In this document: positions 1 to 8,705 of the stretch, piece after piece
Layout: each line of letters starts with the position of its first letter
How positions within the stretch are numbered: position 1 is the stretch's first letter
Assembly: GCF_025567095.1 (NCBI RefSeq)
Contig: NZ_JAOQJH010000027.1
Origin: Anthropogastromicrobium aceti
GTDB lineage: Bacteria > Bacillota > Clostridia > Lachnospirales > Lachnospiraceae
Direction: 5' to 3' (one strand)
DNA length: 47,820 bases
The notes under the pieces: generated by a model
The model's database searches: none
Told to the model about the DNA's origin: nothing
What the model saw: only the letters and a program-made list of their open reading frames with translations
Program-made: the position numbers and the translations under genes

Positions 1-75
1 AAATATCGCCAGCCATAGCATGGCTGACGATACAAAAATTTATTATTTTTTATTGTCCTCTTGACGGGGAGCATA

Positions 76-99
76 CCACCCCTCAATCTTGAGGGGTGG
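76..99. repeat. Perfect hairpin at the left end of the IS91-like element
   Basis: Two 11-bp arms (CCACCCCTCAA and TTGAGGGGTGG) are separated by two bases and followed by GG and a T-rich stretch. It sits about 40 bp ahead of the transposase start. It could be a subterminal transposon hairpin, as HUH elements use, or a rho-independent terminator that shields the transposase from outside transcription. A second, smaller hairpin (AGCCAT/ATGGCT) lies at 11-25. Confidence 0.6.
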
Positions 100-136
100 G
101 GTTTTCTTTTTGTTACTTTTCCTGTATAATAGTCTT

Positions 137-1282
137 ATGAATATACTGCAAACTATTTTTAACGACCAGTATGAAGAAATGTTATATATCTTACATCCTC
201 GTCAAGCTGTTATTGATAACGTTGACAAGATGATTAACTGTGGCGATCCCGCTTTCGGTGGTGCGATGTATGCCTGTTCCAAATGCGGCAATCTTAAATT
301 TGTTCCCTTCCGCTGTAGGAGCAGATTTTGTCCAACCTGTGATGTTAAATACTCTCAGGACAGATCCAATGCAATGGCTTCTAAATTAATTCAGTGTTCT
401 CACCGTCACTGCGTTTTTACCATTGACGAAGATCTCCGTCACTTTTTCCTTGAGAATCGTTCTCTTCTGGATTGTTTGTTTAACGCTGTCCGCAGTGTTG
501 TTCTTTGGATGTTTTATCAGTTAAACAAATCTAAAAACTTTGTCCCCGGTTTTGTCTGTGTTCTACACACTTTTGGCCGTCCTCTTGAATGGAATCCTCA
601 CATTCATTGTCTTATTACAGAAGGCGGTTTCTCTGACGATGGGGACTGGCGTATTGTGAAGCATTTCAACTATACTCTTCTTCGCAAGTCTTTCCAGACT
701 GCTCTTCTGAACGAATTGGAAAAACGTATCGGTCCTTCTTTTAAAAAGACAAAATCTCTCATTTACAAAAAAGACTCTAACGGTTTCTATGTTTATGCCA
801 AACCTAATCTTTGCGATGCACAGACTGTAATTAAATATATCAGCCGTTATTTAGGCCGTCCTGTGATTGCCTTAAGTCGTATTGATTCTTATGATGGAGA
901 AAATGTCACTTTTCATTATAACCGGCACGAAGACAACGCTTTCATTCGGAAAACCATGCCTGCTCTGGATTTCATTTCTTTACTAATCCAGCATATACCG
1001 GAACCTCATTATAAAATGACTCGTTATTACGGTCTCTATGCCAGACATCGCGATAACGATAAAAAGCTTAGAAAAGCACTCCATCCATCAAAACTCAATT
1101 TCATTACCGGCTTTACTAAATGGCGTACTAACATAGCTCTCTCTTTTGGTTATGATCCGTTACGTTGTTCCAAATGCAATACAACCATGACTTTGATGGA
1201 TCTTTATTTTAACCACAAGCGAGTTTCTCTGGAAGAAATGTACGAAAGGTCCATGGCAAAAATTAAATGCCGTTCTGCTTGA
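137..1282 (+). CDS. IS91-family-like HUH transposase (Y2 type)
   Basis: A 381-residue transposase expected to nick and rejoin single-stranded DNA for rolling-circle-like transposition. The N-terminus has a zinc-binding cluster (CSKCG, then CRSRFCPTC, around residues 46-69). The metal-binding HUH motif is WNPHIHCL (H155, H157), and the nucleophile region is YISRY, with tyrosines 234 and 238 spaced as in the Y2 class. A further CSKCN pair near the C-terminus may bind zinc. I use the ATG at 137 because the longer frame from 89 starts inside the upstream hairpin; no strong ribosome binding site precedes it, which is common for transposases. The gene looks intact. IS91 family is the best match by motif order; the exact group is uncertain. 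Confidence 0.85.
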   Translation: MNILQTIFNDQYEEMLYILHPRQAVIDNVDKMINCGDPAFGGAMYACSKCGNLKFVPFRCRSRFCPTCDVKYSQDRSNAMASKLIQCSHRHCVFTIDEDLRHFFLENRSLLDCLFNAVRSVVLWMFYQLNKSKNFVPGFVCVLHTFGRPLEWNPHIHCLITEGGFSDDGDWRIVKHFNYTLLRKSFQTALLNELEKRIGPSFKKTKSLIYKKDSNGFYVYAKPNLCDAQTVIKYISRYLGRPVIALSRIDSYDGENVTFHYNRHEDNAFIRKTMPALDFISLLIQHIPEPHYKMTRYYGLYARHRDNDKKLRKALHPSKLNFITGFTKWRTNIALSFGYDPLRCSKCNTTMTLMDLYFNHKRVSLEEMYERSMAKIKCRSA

Positions 1283-1340
1283 TTTATCTTCCTATCTGCG
1301 TCATACTATATCTATCAGCAGATAGGAGGTACATACAATC

Positions 1341-1529
1341 ATGGATTTTAAATCTTTAGAGGAACTTCGTAACAAATATATCAAAAATCCTCCGGAAGGA
1401 ATGACAGCAAAACTCGTTAAGAACATGTCTGATTCAGACCTTTTGGACATGCACTATTTTTTAACTGAAGACGATGACTGGGATGGTGATGAACCGGAAG
1501 AAGGTTTCTATATAGACTTCTTTCAGTAA
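1341..1529 (+). CDS. Small acidic protein accompanying the transposase
   Basis: A 62-residue ORF with a strong Shine-Dalgarno (AGGAGGT, about 8 bases before ATG) and a terminator directly after it, so it is probably translated. The C-terminal half is very acidic (a run of Asp and Glu around residues 42-56) and ends in aromatic residues. I recognise no domain. Its place between the transposase and the terminator suggests it belongs to the mobile element, perhaps as an accessory or DNA-mimic-like protein, but that is a guess from composition alone. Confidence 0.6.
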   Translation: MDFKSLEELRNKYIKNPPEGMTAKLVKNMSDSDLLDMHYFLTEDDDWDGDEPEEGFYIDFFQ

Positions 1530-1544
1530 TCGCCTTGTTCTTAT

Positions 1545-1568
1545 GCCCGTTTTTATGCGGGCTTTTTT
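1545..1568 (+). terminator. Rho-independent terminator of the IS91-like unit
   Basis: GCCCG and CGGGC arms around an 8-base loop are followed by six T residues. It ends the plus-strand unit holding the transposase and the small acidic ORF. Confidence 0.8.
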
Positions 1569-1607
1569 CATCGTGATTCCTCCGGTCGGAGGAATTTCCT
1601 ATTATAT

Positions 1608-1636
1608 AAAAAAAGCGCTGCATCCACTGCAGCGCT
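1608..1636 (-). terminator. Rho-independent terminator, second of a tandem pair
   Basis: Read on the minus strand, perfect 9-bp arms (AGCGCTGCA/TGCAGCGCT) with a 5-base loop are followed by seven T residues. With the terminator at 1664-1689 it closes the minus-strand CRISPR-associated operon. Confidence 0.85.
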
Positions 1637-1663
1637 ACCATAATCTTATATTTTTCTGTAAAT

Positions 1664-1689
1664 AAAAAAACGCCGTATCTAGTACGGCG
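1664..1689 (-). terminator. Rho-independent terminator, first of a tandem pair
   Basis: On the minus strand, 7-bp arms (CGCCGTA/TACGGCG) with a 5-base loop are followed by seven T residues. It lies about 165 bp downstream of the last gene of the CARF-HEPN/polymerase operon. Confidence 0.85.
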
Positions 1690-1692
1690 CTG

Positions 1693-1854
1693 TCATGGCA
1701 CTTGCTTTCGCAAGCCCATGATCCCTTTATATGACCTCAATTCCAACTCTACTCTGCTAAAACAACCAAACATCACCTCGCACACCCCGTGATTCAGCAA
1801 CATTTCATTATCCTTCAGACTCCATGCCAACGCAGACCAGTAACTATTGAAATC
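1693..1854 (-). other. Open frame directly after the stop of the 352-residue gene
   Basis: Past the TAA at 1855-1857 the same frame stays open for about 53 codons and reads with plausible protein composition (for example NSYWSALAWSLKDNEMLLNH) before a TGA at 1693. No start with a ribosome binding site is evident. It could be the remnant of a longer C-terminus, a readthrough extension, or chance. Two hairpins lie at its downstream edge, including one with a GAAA loop near 1700-1720. Confidence 0.25.
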
Positions 1855-2913
1855 TTATTCATCCATCACTAATATATCTGATATATGATCATTTGTCAAT
1901 CCCTCATCTGTCGCTTCCTTGAATAATTCTTCCTTTTTTTTACTTTGTTCTTTCCTTTTTCTTTCCTCTTGTGCCATTTTCCATTTTTTCTTTTCCACTT
2001 TATCATTCCAATTACATTCATTCAACGCAACTTCAATAAAAAACTGCCGTATTTTTTCTTTCGTTTCTTTCGATACTTCTTCCCAAAAGTGTGACTTCAT
2101 CTTAAGATCTATTTTCTTCAAAATTTCAAAAGCACTTTCTGCTTGACGTGCCATTCCCCGTTCTCCATTATCTATGAATTCGATTATATTCTCACCACAG
2201 TTATCATCCCATCTCAACTCATCGATTATAATCTTGGCTTTTGCACTATTTTCTTCTATTTTTATTATCTTTTTTTCCTTTTCTAACTTATTTACTACTT
2301 CTTTATACTTAGTTGTTCCATTGCTCCATTTTCCAAAATCACCTTTTTCAATTAAAACAAAACCATCTTCATCTTTTGGCACGTAGTGATAGTAAATAGC
2401 CATTAACAATACTTCTTTATTATACTTCTCCCAACAAACAACCACTATTTTCATAGGAACCTTTATTGTCGGTATTTCTATTCTTCCAGCTCCTAATCCG
2501 TCTCTTCCTAATGCCACTGCCTCACACAACAATCGATAGTAACTTTTTTCCTCCAAAATTGCATCTAAGCGACTATCTTTTTCATTGCTACTTGTCCATT
2601 TTCCAGTGTCTTCTTTCTTATTATCATCATAAACTTTCTTTTTCCATTCTCTCATAATCTGTTCTATTTTTTTAGTTTTTTCACCCGTGGGTAAATCCTT
2701 ATAACTTCCGCAAAACCACTCCCCCCATGCAATCGTTTTTAATGCACGCGGTAAACCGTCATTACCCGTTATTATATCTTTATTTGTATTATCACTTTTA
2801 CCTGTAGTCACAAAAACTCTATATTTACTTTTATCTATGGATGTAAATCCATTTTTCTCAATATCCTCTTTTAATTTCATATTGTTTTCATATTCTGCCT
2901 TTATATTAAGCAT
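1855..2913 (-). CDS. Uncharacterised charged protein in the CRISPR-associated polymerase operon
   Basis: A 352-residue protein of no family I recognise. The middle (about residues 150-245) alternates hydrophobic strands and helices and might hold a winged-helix-like segment. The C-terminal 80 residues are very rich in Lys and Glu and predict a long helix or coiled coil. There is no signal peptide or membrane segment. Its start overlaps the end of the 1311-residue polymerase-like gene by 8 bp, so the two are translationally coupled and their products probably act together. It is the last gene before the tandem terminators. A role as a polymerase partner or RNA-binding factor is inferred from position only. 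Confidence 0.85.
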   Translation of the reverse strand: MLNIKAEYENNMKLKEDIEKNGFTSIDKSKYRVFVTTGKSDNTNKDIITGNDGLPRALKTIAWGEWFCGSYKDLPTGEKTKKIEQIMREWKKKVYDDNKKEDTGKWTSSNEKDSRLDAILEEKSYYRLLCEAVALGRDGLGAGRIEIPTIKVPMKIVVVCWEKYNKEVLLMAIYYHYVPKDEDGFVLIEKGDFGKWSNGTTKYKEVVNKLEKEKKIIKIEENSAKAKIIIDELRWDDNCGENIIEFIDNGERGMARQAESAFEILKKIDLKMKSHFWEEVSKETKEKIRQFFIEVALNECNWNDKVEKKKWKMAQEERKRKEQSKKKEELFKEATDEGLTNDHISDILVMDE

Positions 2914-5900
2914 GTTCTACCTCCAATTTTCTTGCTTCTTTTATAATTTCTTCTCCTGCAACCTGCCACAAAAAGTGTTCTGCTTTTCTTTGATCAACTT
3001 TACTATCCTGCCTATGCCAATATTCCAAGGCTGCTCTCAAAACCAAATTATTTCCATCTATCTCTAATCCTTTAATCATATCTTGCAAAAGTTCCTTTGC
3101 CTTCTGTTCGCGATCTGCTGTCTGCTTGATTTGAGATAACACACCCTTATAATATCCAGTCAATTCCTCGAACTTATTTTCTGTCATCTTACTTAAATAT
3201 GTTTCTGGATCTTTTGAAAATTTTTCCAGATCCTCTGGCAATTTTTTCACAGCATAGCCCATCAAACGATATACTTCATCTTTGGCACCCTCATCTATAT
3301 TGATTGTTTCTCTCCATTCTCCATCATTCTTCATATCTTCTTTTAATTCGTCATTTTTTTCCTTCACACGGTCCTCAACCCATTCCCAGATTCGTTCTTT
3401 CTTCTCCCCATCAGTTTCTTCAGATCCATTGATTATTTTTTTTAATTTTTTTCGTTCTTCGTCCTTGTCGAATAATTGATCTAATTCCTCTCGAATTTCT
3501 TTTTCCTTTTGCTGCTTTAAGCTCTTTAACATTCTATAGGCAATCTGATATCCTCCAAATGAAAAATCACATAATATATCTGTCAGTTCTCCATTACAGT
3601 CTTCCAAATTATATTTGCCATTTGCTTCATTTATTTCTTTAAACATTTCTTTTATATATTTTTCCTTTTCATTTTTATCAGAAATAAATTCAAAATATTT
3701 GTTCAGCAACCCTTTCGCTGCCTTTTTTATTTCACTCATACCCAGCTCTGCCGTATTTATATTTTCAACATAGCTATCCAAAATTCCGAATTTTTCTTCT
3801 GCTATTTCATCACTATGCTGCTTATACAAAATTTTACTAATCCCATCATATGTTCTATTATTTTCATATGTAAATCCACCCTTTCGATTTATATATGAAA
3901 CATATTGATTTGCTTCTGACAATCCCTTTTGTAAACATGCAATTGCATCACAAATCATCTTCACTTTCGATATTTTTTTGTTTGGTGTTTTTTCTTCATT
4001 TGCATCCACATCATCTTTCTTATCCAGAACACTTGATTTTGCTTTTTCCTTTATTTCTTTATATAGTCGCTCAAAAATATATGTTTCCAGATTCTTTTGT
4101 TTCTCTGCTTTGTCACCTTTATTTATTTTCTTATTTTCTTCCTTTACATAATATGGTAACAATAACATCGCACTTTTCTGATCTTTGTATCTTAGAGGCA
4201 TTAATTCAAATGCGTTTTTAATGCACTCTTCTGCTTGATCTGTATCTGCCTCTATCTTATTTTTTGTTTTCTTCATATTTTCTGCTAATGTTTTGTAATA
4301 CGAGATTTTCCCCATACTTTTTCCATTCTTCATCTGTAAAAATGGATTTCCAGCCTTACTCTCTTCATACTTATTTTCATCTACTTTAGGTCTAACTCCA
4401 CTTTTTACAGAATCCAATTCCAAGCCTGTATAAATTGTAAATTTCAGCGTTTCCTCTTCATACTCTTTGTCACCTAAAAAGCCATATGCCTTACATCCCA
4501 ATTTAAATGCCAAATTTGAAAACTTTCCAACACGATTTTCATTTATTGCTCGATACAGTTCATATTCTCTTTGGCGATATTGATCGCTCCATTTTTCCTT
4601 TAATACAGCAGCTGGCTCAATTCGAATCAACGGTAATTTCATCTTTTTATTTGTTGAATCTAATATTCTTTCCTTCAACGCATTATTATATTCTTCACTT
4701 TCTATCAGTCTAACTTTATCACCATCATAATCAGCTCCACCCATTCTCTGTGCTACAAGGCTCGCAGGTGAAACCATTAATACGCCTGTCAGTTTTCCAA
4801 AATATTTTTCATAGTGCTGTAATTTTTTATTATTTTCATTTTCTGTTCCAACTAGCAATGGTTTCAACATTACATGTTCATTTCTTGCAATATGTGGGTT
4901 ACGAGAGATTCCATACATATAGCTAGAATTTAAGCCAGCAATATTTGGTGCAAAAAACTGATTCTTACATAACACTTTTTGCTTATTTTTTTTTGTTATA
5001 TCGTTTCCCTCTTTATCACGACCAAATTCGTTTCCTATATATTGCATCAATCCAAATAAATCCGTACTCAAATAACGAGTCGTCCCTCTTATTAGGAGAT
5101 GCCCCTTCTGAAAATCCTTTATCATTTTATTCGATGCATCTTTAAGTTCTTCTTTCACCCACGCCGTTTCTCTAAATTTAGGATTTTCCTTTACTGCCAT
5201 CTGAATCCAATCATGAGAAGACTTTATTTTTCTCTCCTCATTATCTTCTAAGCCATCATCATTTTCCTCATAAAAATCGTCATCTATATCTTGCTGAGAA
5301 TCCAATTTATCTAGATTTTCTAATTCATTCTTTTCATACTTTTTCTTATATCCAAAGCTCTGATCAGCCAACTTCATAATCTCAGCTTCACTAAATCCAA
5401 CCGTATGTATAATCTGATAATTTAGATTCGTATAAGTATGATCTTTGTTATTCTTGTCCACTAGTTCTCTCGTGGCATTCTTTTCTGAAATATACAAACT
5501 ATGATTGTATTCCTTTATCTGATCCCAATAATACTGCCATGCTTCTTTCTTTGCTATATTCCCAGTATCTTTCTCTGCTTTATTCCCAAACTTTATATTT
5601 AACCATTTGAATGCTTTAAACATACTTTCAGTTAAAATCATTTCTATCGTATCTACATCATGCATAATTCCATAACGATCTTTGATTTTGGCAATGTTAT
5701 TCTCGTGAAAATACTTTTTAAAATCAACGCGATGCACCATTCCCTTGATAAACGGAAGACGAATCTGAAATGAGGAAAGACAACCAGTTACCTGTTCTTT
5801 TTCTACCTGACGCAAAAGCTGCTCAAGATAAGCGCCAAACTCCTCTGATATAAAACCTTCACCATCCGAGTAGTTTATCCAATCCTTCGTCTTCTTACTT

Positions 5901-6841
5901 TTTTTCTTATTTTTCAGATATTCTTTCCAATCCTTCTCACTCATTTCGCTCATCTTTTTTATTGTATAATCAGCTTCATTTTCTCCATTATTACCTGACA
6001 ATATATTGGTCCAACAGTCTGGATATTTTTTTCTTTTTATCTCTTTCTCCTCTTTTTCTTCAATGCCTTTTACTGGTATTTCAAAAATTTCTCCCCAATC
6101 TGGAACCACGACTACACTTTCTGCATTTAAATCAATTTTCTTCTGGATCTTTCCCTTGTCATATAAACGTTCAAATAATTCATTTACATTCCATCCACTT
6201 GACATTGTAAGTCCCTTATAAGCATGCCATTTTGCCAATATAGGACCATTGTTACCGTTCTGCCAAGAAACAATATCATTTTTACTAGTATTCTTGCTAT
6301 ACAATGGTTCCTGCAACCCCAACGTAATTCTCTTTTCCATATCATCGTAGATATCTTTTCTTATGAATGTCATACAGCCCTTTTTGGACATGCTTGCTGA
6401 CTCCTCAAATTTTACATATCTGATTCTTTCAGCTTTCTTTTTCTCTTTATTTTCTTCACCCTTTTTACTCTCTTTTATTAAATCAAATCCATTTATAATC
6501 AAGATTTCTAGGATCGTTTCTCCTGACATTGGATTCTTTTCCTTTTTTACATGGCATCTCTCCTGATTCCACCATCCATCCTTTCCATTTACAAACAAAA
6601 TATCCCTAATTTCGTCCTGATTTCCATCTGGATAGGCTTGAAGCAATTGTGAAAATGCCATGCAATCAGGACGTATTATCTGGTTCTGTACTTCAAATAC
6701 ATCCTTTTCCTTAATTTCTAAAACTTCTTTGTTTCTTGTATTTGATATATAAAATTTACCAATCATCCTCTGCATATCAATTTCGTAAGCTCTGTATCTT
6801 GTTTTTGGTTCAACCTGAACCATATTCTTTTTATCATTCAT
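2906..6841 (-). CDS. RNA-polymerase-like protein (QDE-1/YonO-type double-psi beta-barrel superfamily) in a type III-D CRISPR locus
   Basis: A 1311-residue cytoplasmic protein. Around residue 700 it has GGADYDGDKV, with D704, D706 and D708 forming the DxDGD metal-binding signature shared by cellular RNA-dependent RNA polymerases, YonO-type single-chain polymerases and the beta-prime subunit (NADFDGD). About 58 residues before it is SRNPHIARNEHVML, which resembles in sequence and spacing the RNP...HPGD motif of QDE-1/RDR proteins. The long N-terminal part and highly charged helical C-terminus (from about residue 960) are unassigned. The gene lies 21 bp after a CARF-HEPN gene and overlaps the next gene by 8 bp. 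The superfamily call rests on motifs read by eye. Whether it copies RNA or DNA, or is active, cannot be told here. I know of no named Cas family for it. Confidence 0.75.
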   Translation of the reverse strand: MNDKKNMVQVEPKTRYRAYEIDMQRMIGKFYISNTRNKEVLEIKEKDVFEVQNQIIRPDCMAFSQLLQAYPDGNQDEIRDILFVNGKDGWWNQERCHVKKEKNPMSGETILEILIINGFDLIKESKKGEENKEKKKAERIRYVKFEESASMSKKGCMTFIRKDIYDDMEKRITLGLQEPLYSKNTSKNDIVSWQNGNNGPILAKWHAYKGLTMSSGWNVNELFERLYDKGKIQKKIDLNAESVVVVPDWGEIFEIPVKGIEEKEEKEIKRKKYPDCWTNILSGNNGENEADYTIKKMSEMSEKDWKEYLKNKKKSKKTKDWINYSDGEGFISEEFGAYLEQLLRQVEKEQVTGCLSSFQIRLPFIKGMVHRVDFKKYFHENNIAKIKDRYGIMHDVDTIEMILTESMFKAFKWLNIKFGNKAEKDTGNIAKKEAWQYYWDQIKEYNHSLYISEKNATRELVDKNNKDHTYTNLNYQIIHTVGFSEAEIMKLADQSFGYKKKYEKNELENLDKLDSQQDIDDDFYEENDDGLEDNEERKIKSSHDWIQMAVKENPKFRETAWVKEELKDASNKMIKDFQKGHLLIRGTTRYLSTDLFGLMQYIGNEFGRDKEGNDITKKNKQKVLCKNQFFAPNIAGLNSSYMYGISRNPHIARNEHVMLKPLLVGTENENNKKLQHYEKYFGKLTGVLMVSPASLVAQRMGGADYDGDKVRLIESEEYNNALKERILDSTNKKMKLPLIRIEPAAVLKEKWSDQYRQREYELYRAINENRVGKFSNLAFKLGCKAYGFLGDKEYEEETLKFTIYTGLELDSVKSGVRPKVDENKYEESKAGNPFLQMKNGKSMGKISYYKTLAENMKKTKNKIEADTDQAEECIKNAFELMPLRYKDQKSAMLLLPYYVKEENKKINKGDKAEKQKNLETYIFERLYKEIKEKAKSSVLDKKDDVDANEEKTPNKKISKVKMICDAIACLQKGLSEANQYVSYINRKGGFTYENNRTYDGISKILYKQHSDEIAEEKFGILDSYVENINTAELGMSEIKKAAKGLLNKYFEFISDKNEKEKYIKEMFKEINEANGKYNLEDCNGELTDILCDFSFGGYQIAYRMLKSLKQQKEKEIREELDQLFDKDEERKKLKKIINGSEETDGEKKERIWEWVEDRVKEKNDELKEDMKNDGEWRETINIDEGAKDEVYRLMGYAVKKLPEDLEKFSKDPETYLSKMTENKFEELTGYYKGVLSQIKQTADREQKAKELLQDMIKGLEIDGNNLVLRAALEYWHRQDSKVDQRKAEHFLWQVAGEEIIKEARKLEVEHA

Positions 6842-6862
6842 TGTATTAACTCTCCTTGTCTA

Positions 6863-8638
6863 TCATTTGTCAATTTCGGCATGTTGTTTCACATACTCAG
6901 TTGCAGTCTTTGAAATTTCAATTCCTTTTTGCAGCAACACTTTTACATCCTCGAAGGTGTCCATTTTTATATTATATTTATTTTCGTATAGCTTCTTGGC
7001 ATAAATATCATCCTCGTACCCATCTCCACCTCCAGCATGACTAACCTGATTTCGTATCAATTTTAATACAAAATAATATTTCAATACGTCTGCAGACATC
7101 AAATTTGGAATGCAAATTTTCGTATTGTTTTCGTATTTTTTCTCCTCTAAAAAGTAAAAGCTTTTTATGGAATATTTCGGTTTTAACGTATAATAATAGT
7201 TTTCCTCGTCATGATATAAGAAATAATGCTGAAGTGATCGGTCATGATATATGCTGTTAATAAGTTTATTTTTATTTTTCGACTCAATTTCTACTGCTTT
7301 TACTGTATTACCTTCTATTTGAGCTTCATTGTATACTTTTTTCTTACCATCAAAAGTTCGTTTTCCATTCTCATCATAATATGTTTTTATGAAATTATTG
7401 ATTCGTTTAAACGCTACCTTTATCCGTTCATCTTTTATTTCCTCAATCATCATAGAATCTAATGGCAAATCTATTCCGATTATTTCTTTCAGCTTTTTTT
7501 CAAATACCTCCATATTTGGAATTTTATAGTCTTTCATAAACTCGCTATTATTTTCTAAGAAAACACCCTTCTCCACATAGTATTCCGGCATTTTTTCTAT
7601 GTACAATACTAACGCCTGCTGCAGCATATTGTTCTCTACGCACCAAGAAATCAACTGCAAATACGATAAATTTCCCTCGTCTCCCATTCCGAACTTTTTA
7701 CGAATCAGTTTTACCATGTCCGTGAATACACACTCAAACAAATCATCTGTTGAATCACTCGTATACGTTTTCAATTCTGTATTTAACTGTGGAAGTATTT
7801 CATCAATCCTCTTGATATTACAAAGGCTCATTTCATGTGAAAATTCTACTATTGTATCCAATAACTTTGTTATCATTGGATTGTCGTTTTCCTGATAGCA
7901 TAGTTTTAAAAGGTCTGCATTTCCAGTTCGCGTAAACTGATCCACACCATTTAAAAGTTGAAACATTCTATAAACATTGTTGACTTGGCATATCTCACCC
8001 GCAGGCTGCGTTTCTTTTTGAACAGATTGAATTTCCTTATTAGCAGATTGGCTTTCTTTGCTAACAGGATTACCTACTTTAACAGCAGTTTGAACCTTTT
8101 TCCTCAAAGGCATTTTTGAATATACCACTTCCTTGCACGGCATTCCATGATATTCTAAATATCGTATAATCATTATCATTAAAAATGTCGTATCTCGAAG
8201 GCCACCTGTGCAATCCATATAGACACTCATTTTTTCATCATTCTGAAATATATGCTCTGAAATCTTATAATAAACTTTAGCAGCCAGTTTTCCTGTATCA
8301 TTTTGAATTTCATCATATTCAATATCAACAAATTCGATTTTCTTTCCTTTATAAAAGCTTAATCTTTCGTCTTCCGCTATCCATCTTTCTACTCTTTTTT
8401 GAAAGCTCCCCCAAGTTCTTGCTCTTACTGTATCTGACACTAAGGTAATAATCTTTTCTATCGGCTCACCATTTTCTGCTGCCTTCCAGAGCAAATATTG
8501 AATGCCCGCATCAGTTGACTCGTGACCTAGAAAGGTTTCTTCATTCATTTTATATGATATTGCATTCTCTGCATTTTTATCCTTTTCGTCTTTCTTATCT
8601 TCGCTCAGGAAAAACACGATTGCACTCTTTCCATTCAT
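6863..8638 (-). CDS. CARF-HEPN effector RNase (Csx1/TM1812-like)
   Basis: A 591-residue predicted cyclic-oligoadenylate-activated RNase. The N-terminal CARF domain has the ligand-loop signature MDCTGGLRDT, and the C-terminal HEPN domain has RNQVSHAGG (R-x4-H), the catalytic motif. Just after the CARF core lies a short tandem heptapeptide (SKESQSA, NKEIQSV, QKETQPA), an unusual low-complexity insertion. I choose the ATG at 8638, not the longer frame from 8707, because AGGAGG precedes it by about ten bases, the protein then begins at the first CARF strand, and a promoter occupies 8676-8704. It heads the operon with the polymerase-like gene. Activation by Cas10-made second messenger is family knowledge, not shown here. 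Confidence 0.8.
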   Translation of the reverse strand: MNGKSAIVFFLSEDKKDEKDKNAENAISYKMNEETFLGHESTDAGIQYLLWKAAENGEPIEKIITLVSDTVRARTWGSFQKRVERWIAEDERLSFYKGKKIEFVDIEYDEIQNDTGKLAAKVYYKISEHIFQNDEKMSVYMDCTGGLRDTTFLMIMIIRYLEYHGMPCKEVVYSKMPLRKKVQTAVKVGNPVSKESQSANKEIQSVQKETQPAGEICQVNNVYRMFQLLNGVDQFTRTGNADLLKLCYQENDNPMITKLLDTIVEFSHEMSLCNIKRIDEILPQLNTELKTYTSDSTDDLFECVFTDMVKLIRKKFGMGDEGNLSYLQLISWCVENNMLQQALVLYIEKMPEYYVEKGVFLENNSEFMKDYKIPNMEVFEKKLKEIIGIDLPLDSMMIEEIKDERIKVAFKRINNFIKTYYDENGKRTFDGKKKVYNEAQIEGNTVKAVEIESKNKNKLINSIYHDRSLQHYFLYHDEENYYYTLKPKYSIKSFYFLEEKKYENNTKICIPNLMSADVLKYYFVLKLIRNQVSHAGGGDGYEDDIYAKKLYENKYNIKMDTFEDVKVLLQKGIEISKTATEYVKQHAEIDK

Positions 8639-8675
8639 CTTCCTACTTCCTCCTACGTGACTTACATTTGCTATA

Positions 8676-8704
8676 ACTATAGCATGATATCTGTAATTTT
8701 TCAA
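8676..8704 (-). promoter_or_regulatory. Promoter of the CARF-HEPN/polymerase operon
   Basis: On the minus strand, -35 TTGAAA (8704-8699), a 17-bp spacer and -10 TATAGT (8681-8676) stand about 40 bp before the chosen start. The -10 lies within the inverted repeat GCTATA-GT-TATAGC (8671-8684), which could be an operator. It follows immediately after a terminator, so this operon can be expressed separately from the cas10 operon. Confidence 0.65.
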
Positions 8705-8705
8705 C

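Larger units (their letters stand above)
76..1595 (+). mobile_element. IS91-like insertion element (limits approximate)
   Basis: The stretch contains a HUH transposase gene, a small downstream ORF, a terminator and an outer hairpin at 1576-1595 with perfect 8-bp arms ATTCCTCC/GGAGGAAT. Hairpins at both sides suggest element ends, but IS91-type elements make no target duplication and I cannot fix the boundaries from one copy. It lies just past the tandem terminators of the CRISPR-associated operon, so it interrupts no visible gene. Confidence 0.4.

Noticed and set aside
1919..6566. Many plus-strand ORFs rich in Phe, Ser, Leu and Ile opposite the polymerase-like gene
   Set aside because: They are antisense shadows of a long Lys/Glu-rich AT-rich gene and lack ribosome binding sites.
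2906..6841. Reading the 1311-residue protein as a fragment of the cellular RNA polymerase beta-prime subunit
   Set aside because: Only the DxDGD neighbourhood is shared; other beta-prime landmarks are absent and the RNP-type motif fits single-chain QDE-1/YonO-type enzymes better.
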